A DNA stretch of 31,058 nt from Hirudo medicinalis (lineage: Eukaryota > Annelida > Clitellata > Hirudinida > Hirudinidae): positions 13,933-44,990 of the forward strand of contig MPNW01000245.1 of NCBI GenBank assembly GCA_011800805.1. The letters run 5' to 3'. Of this stretch, positions 30,080-31,058 are shown piece by piece. Position numbers and translations under genes: made by a program. Positions within the stretch are counted from its first letter, which is position 1. The number at the start of each line of letters is the position of its first letter. The notes below the pieces were generated by a model that made no database searches, was not told the DNA's origin, and saw nothing but the letters and a program-made list of their open reading frames with translations.

Positions 30080-30900
30080 ATACTGTCTGTGGTTTCTCTC
30101 ATCATTTCCAATAAGCTTGTTCCATCTTCTTACTTGATAATAAATTTTTCCAAATGTTATCCAACTATCAGATCTTCTACCATGCTCTCATCGGTTGTCA
30201 GTAATAAGTCCATATATGTTTGCATTAGTTAGATCTTGAACATGCTGAAAAGAAAATCATCATTTACAATTTACATGTTACAATTTAAGAAATTCGTGGC
30301 CTATCTTACATCATAGGGTTTTACAGTCAACTTGTTAATTGAAATCTTCCATTATTTCTGATTCCACATTGGTTTTCTTATATTCTTCATATTCCTGCAT
30401 CATCTTTGGAATTTGGTGGCATACAGAAATTGGTAATTTGAAATTACCTGGGTAGATATAACATAGCAAACATTACTTGAATTTCTCAAATTGACAGTCT
30501 TTCCTTATTGCAGCCTTGATAACATTATCAAGCTAATTAATTAATTCAAAACGTACAATCCACTATCCCATGACCAGATTCCCTCAATCTCTTTTCTCAA
30601 TAACTCATATCCATTGAGCACTAATTCAGAGTCTTTAATGCTTTCTTTAGCCCATCACTAAGTTTTACAGATAAAATCTGGATTTTCTGTTTCAGCAACT
30701 AGTTCAAGTATTGCTTGTTTCCTGTAATGATTCATCAGTTTTTCTACTCTCTATATATTTTTCTATAGCCTGGAGGGCATTATTGATATTGATATTGCCA
30801 TATTTGTAAAAATTGTTTTTCATGTTTTTCTCTTGTTCCTTCTAACCTTCATCGTAAGACATTTTGGATTGCTTCAACGGTAGGATAAATATGTGGTCTG
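30080..30900 (-). pseudogene. decayed coding region of unknown family
   Basis: Minus-strand frames show protein-like runs separated by stops and shifts: YKYGNINI, then ALQAIEKYIESRKTDESLQE, then ESIKDSELVLNGYELLRKEI with EGIWSWDSG. Next come QIPKMMQEYEEYKKTNVESE and, after a good acceptor (TTTTCTTTTCAG at about 30,244-30,255), HVQDLTNANIYGLITDN. The last is followed by an in-frame stop and then SDSWITFGKIYYQVRRWNKL. The composition looks like real protein, but I do not recognise the family. It is probably a pseudogene or transposon relic; a spliced gene with sequencing errors is the alternative. Confidence 0.4.
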
Positions 30901-31058
30901 CCACTGTTATTGTTATATATTTTTAAAATTTGTTTTTGGCACTCATAAAAACAAAACTGATTTTTTGGGAATTTTCAAGAAAATATTTATCATCAAACTG
31001 AACAATAACCGGAAAATAGCTAATTAATCACCAAGTGTCACTTAAGCTTATGTCGCTC

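Overview
The window is nuclear DNA from an AT-rich invertebrate animal. The genes are split by short introns with GT-AG ends, and there are tRNA-derived SINEs, three kinds of non-LTR retrotransposon remnant and degraded DNA transposons. No bacterial, organellar or viral gene organisation is visible. I cannot name the species or phylum from sequence alone; the L2-like SINE tails ending in GCTATATAAATG and the ZMYM1-like hAT remnant are common in marine invertebrate genomes.

Layout. Positions 1-2,230 hold repeat debris: a tRNA-Glu-derived SINE fragment, a GC-rich block, a CCGAAA/TTCGGCC-rich stretch and an LTR-like promoter block on the minus strand. Positions 2,230-5,341 hold a broken hAT (ZMYM1-like) transposon. 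It has a separate upstream zinc-finger fragment, an intron-containing 5' end, several frameshifts, a changed catalytic Asp and a candidate 3' terminus. Positions 5,760-19,615 (minus strand) hold one complete ubiquitin-activating enzyme E1 gene. I resolved it into 23 coding exons that join in frame to 1,018 codons plus stop, with the catalytic motifs intact. Its introns carry a 2.4-kb LINE with an internally deleted reverse transcriptase, a second fragment of the same LINE, a SINE, and one exon-like LIN54/tesmin-type CXC module on the opposite strand.

Positions 19,947-20,654 (minus strand) hold a compact two-exon homeobox gene of the Emx/Not/Vax type, 331 bp upstream of the E1 start codon. It has an N-terminal eh1 (Groucho-binding-like) motif and ends one residue after the homeodomain. 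Positions 21,197-22,576 are a DDE transposon remnant with 25-bp imperfect inverted ends. Positions 24,545-25,260 are about three copies of a ~212-bp tandem repeat. Positions 26,100-28,980 are a nested retroelement graveyard: a LINE C-terminus, a SINE inserted inside another SINE with a perfect 14-bp target-site duplication, a mosaic of two LINE reverse-transcriptase pieces, and a TATA-bearing block shared with the hAT region. Positions 30,080-30,900 hold a decayed coding region of unknown family on the minus strand.

The two intact host genes, the E1 and the homeobox gene, are on the same strand and closely packed. Everything else recognisable is mobile-element material or unassigned. The observations most worth following are the antisense CXC exon in E1 intron 19, the minimal homeobox protein, the nested SINE pair, and the shared TATA block.
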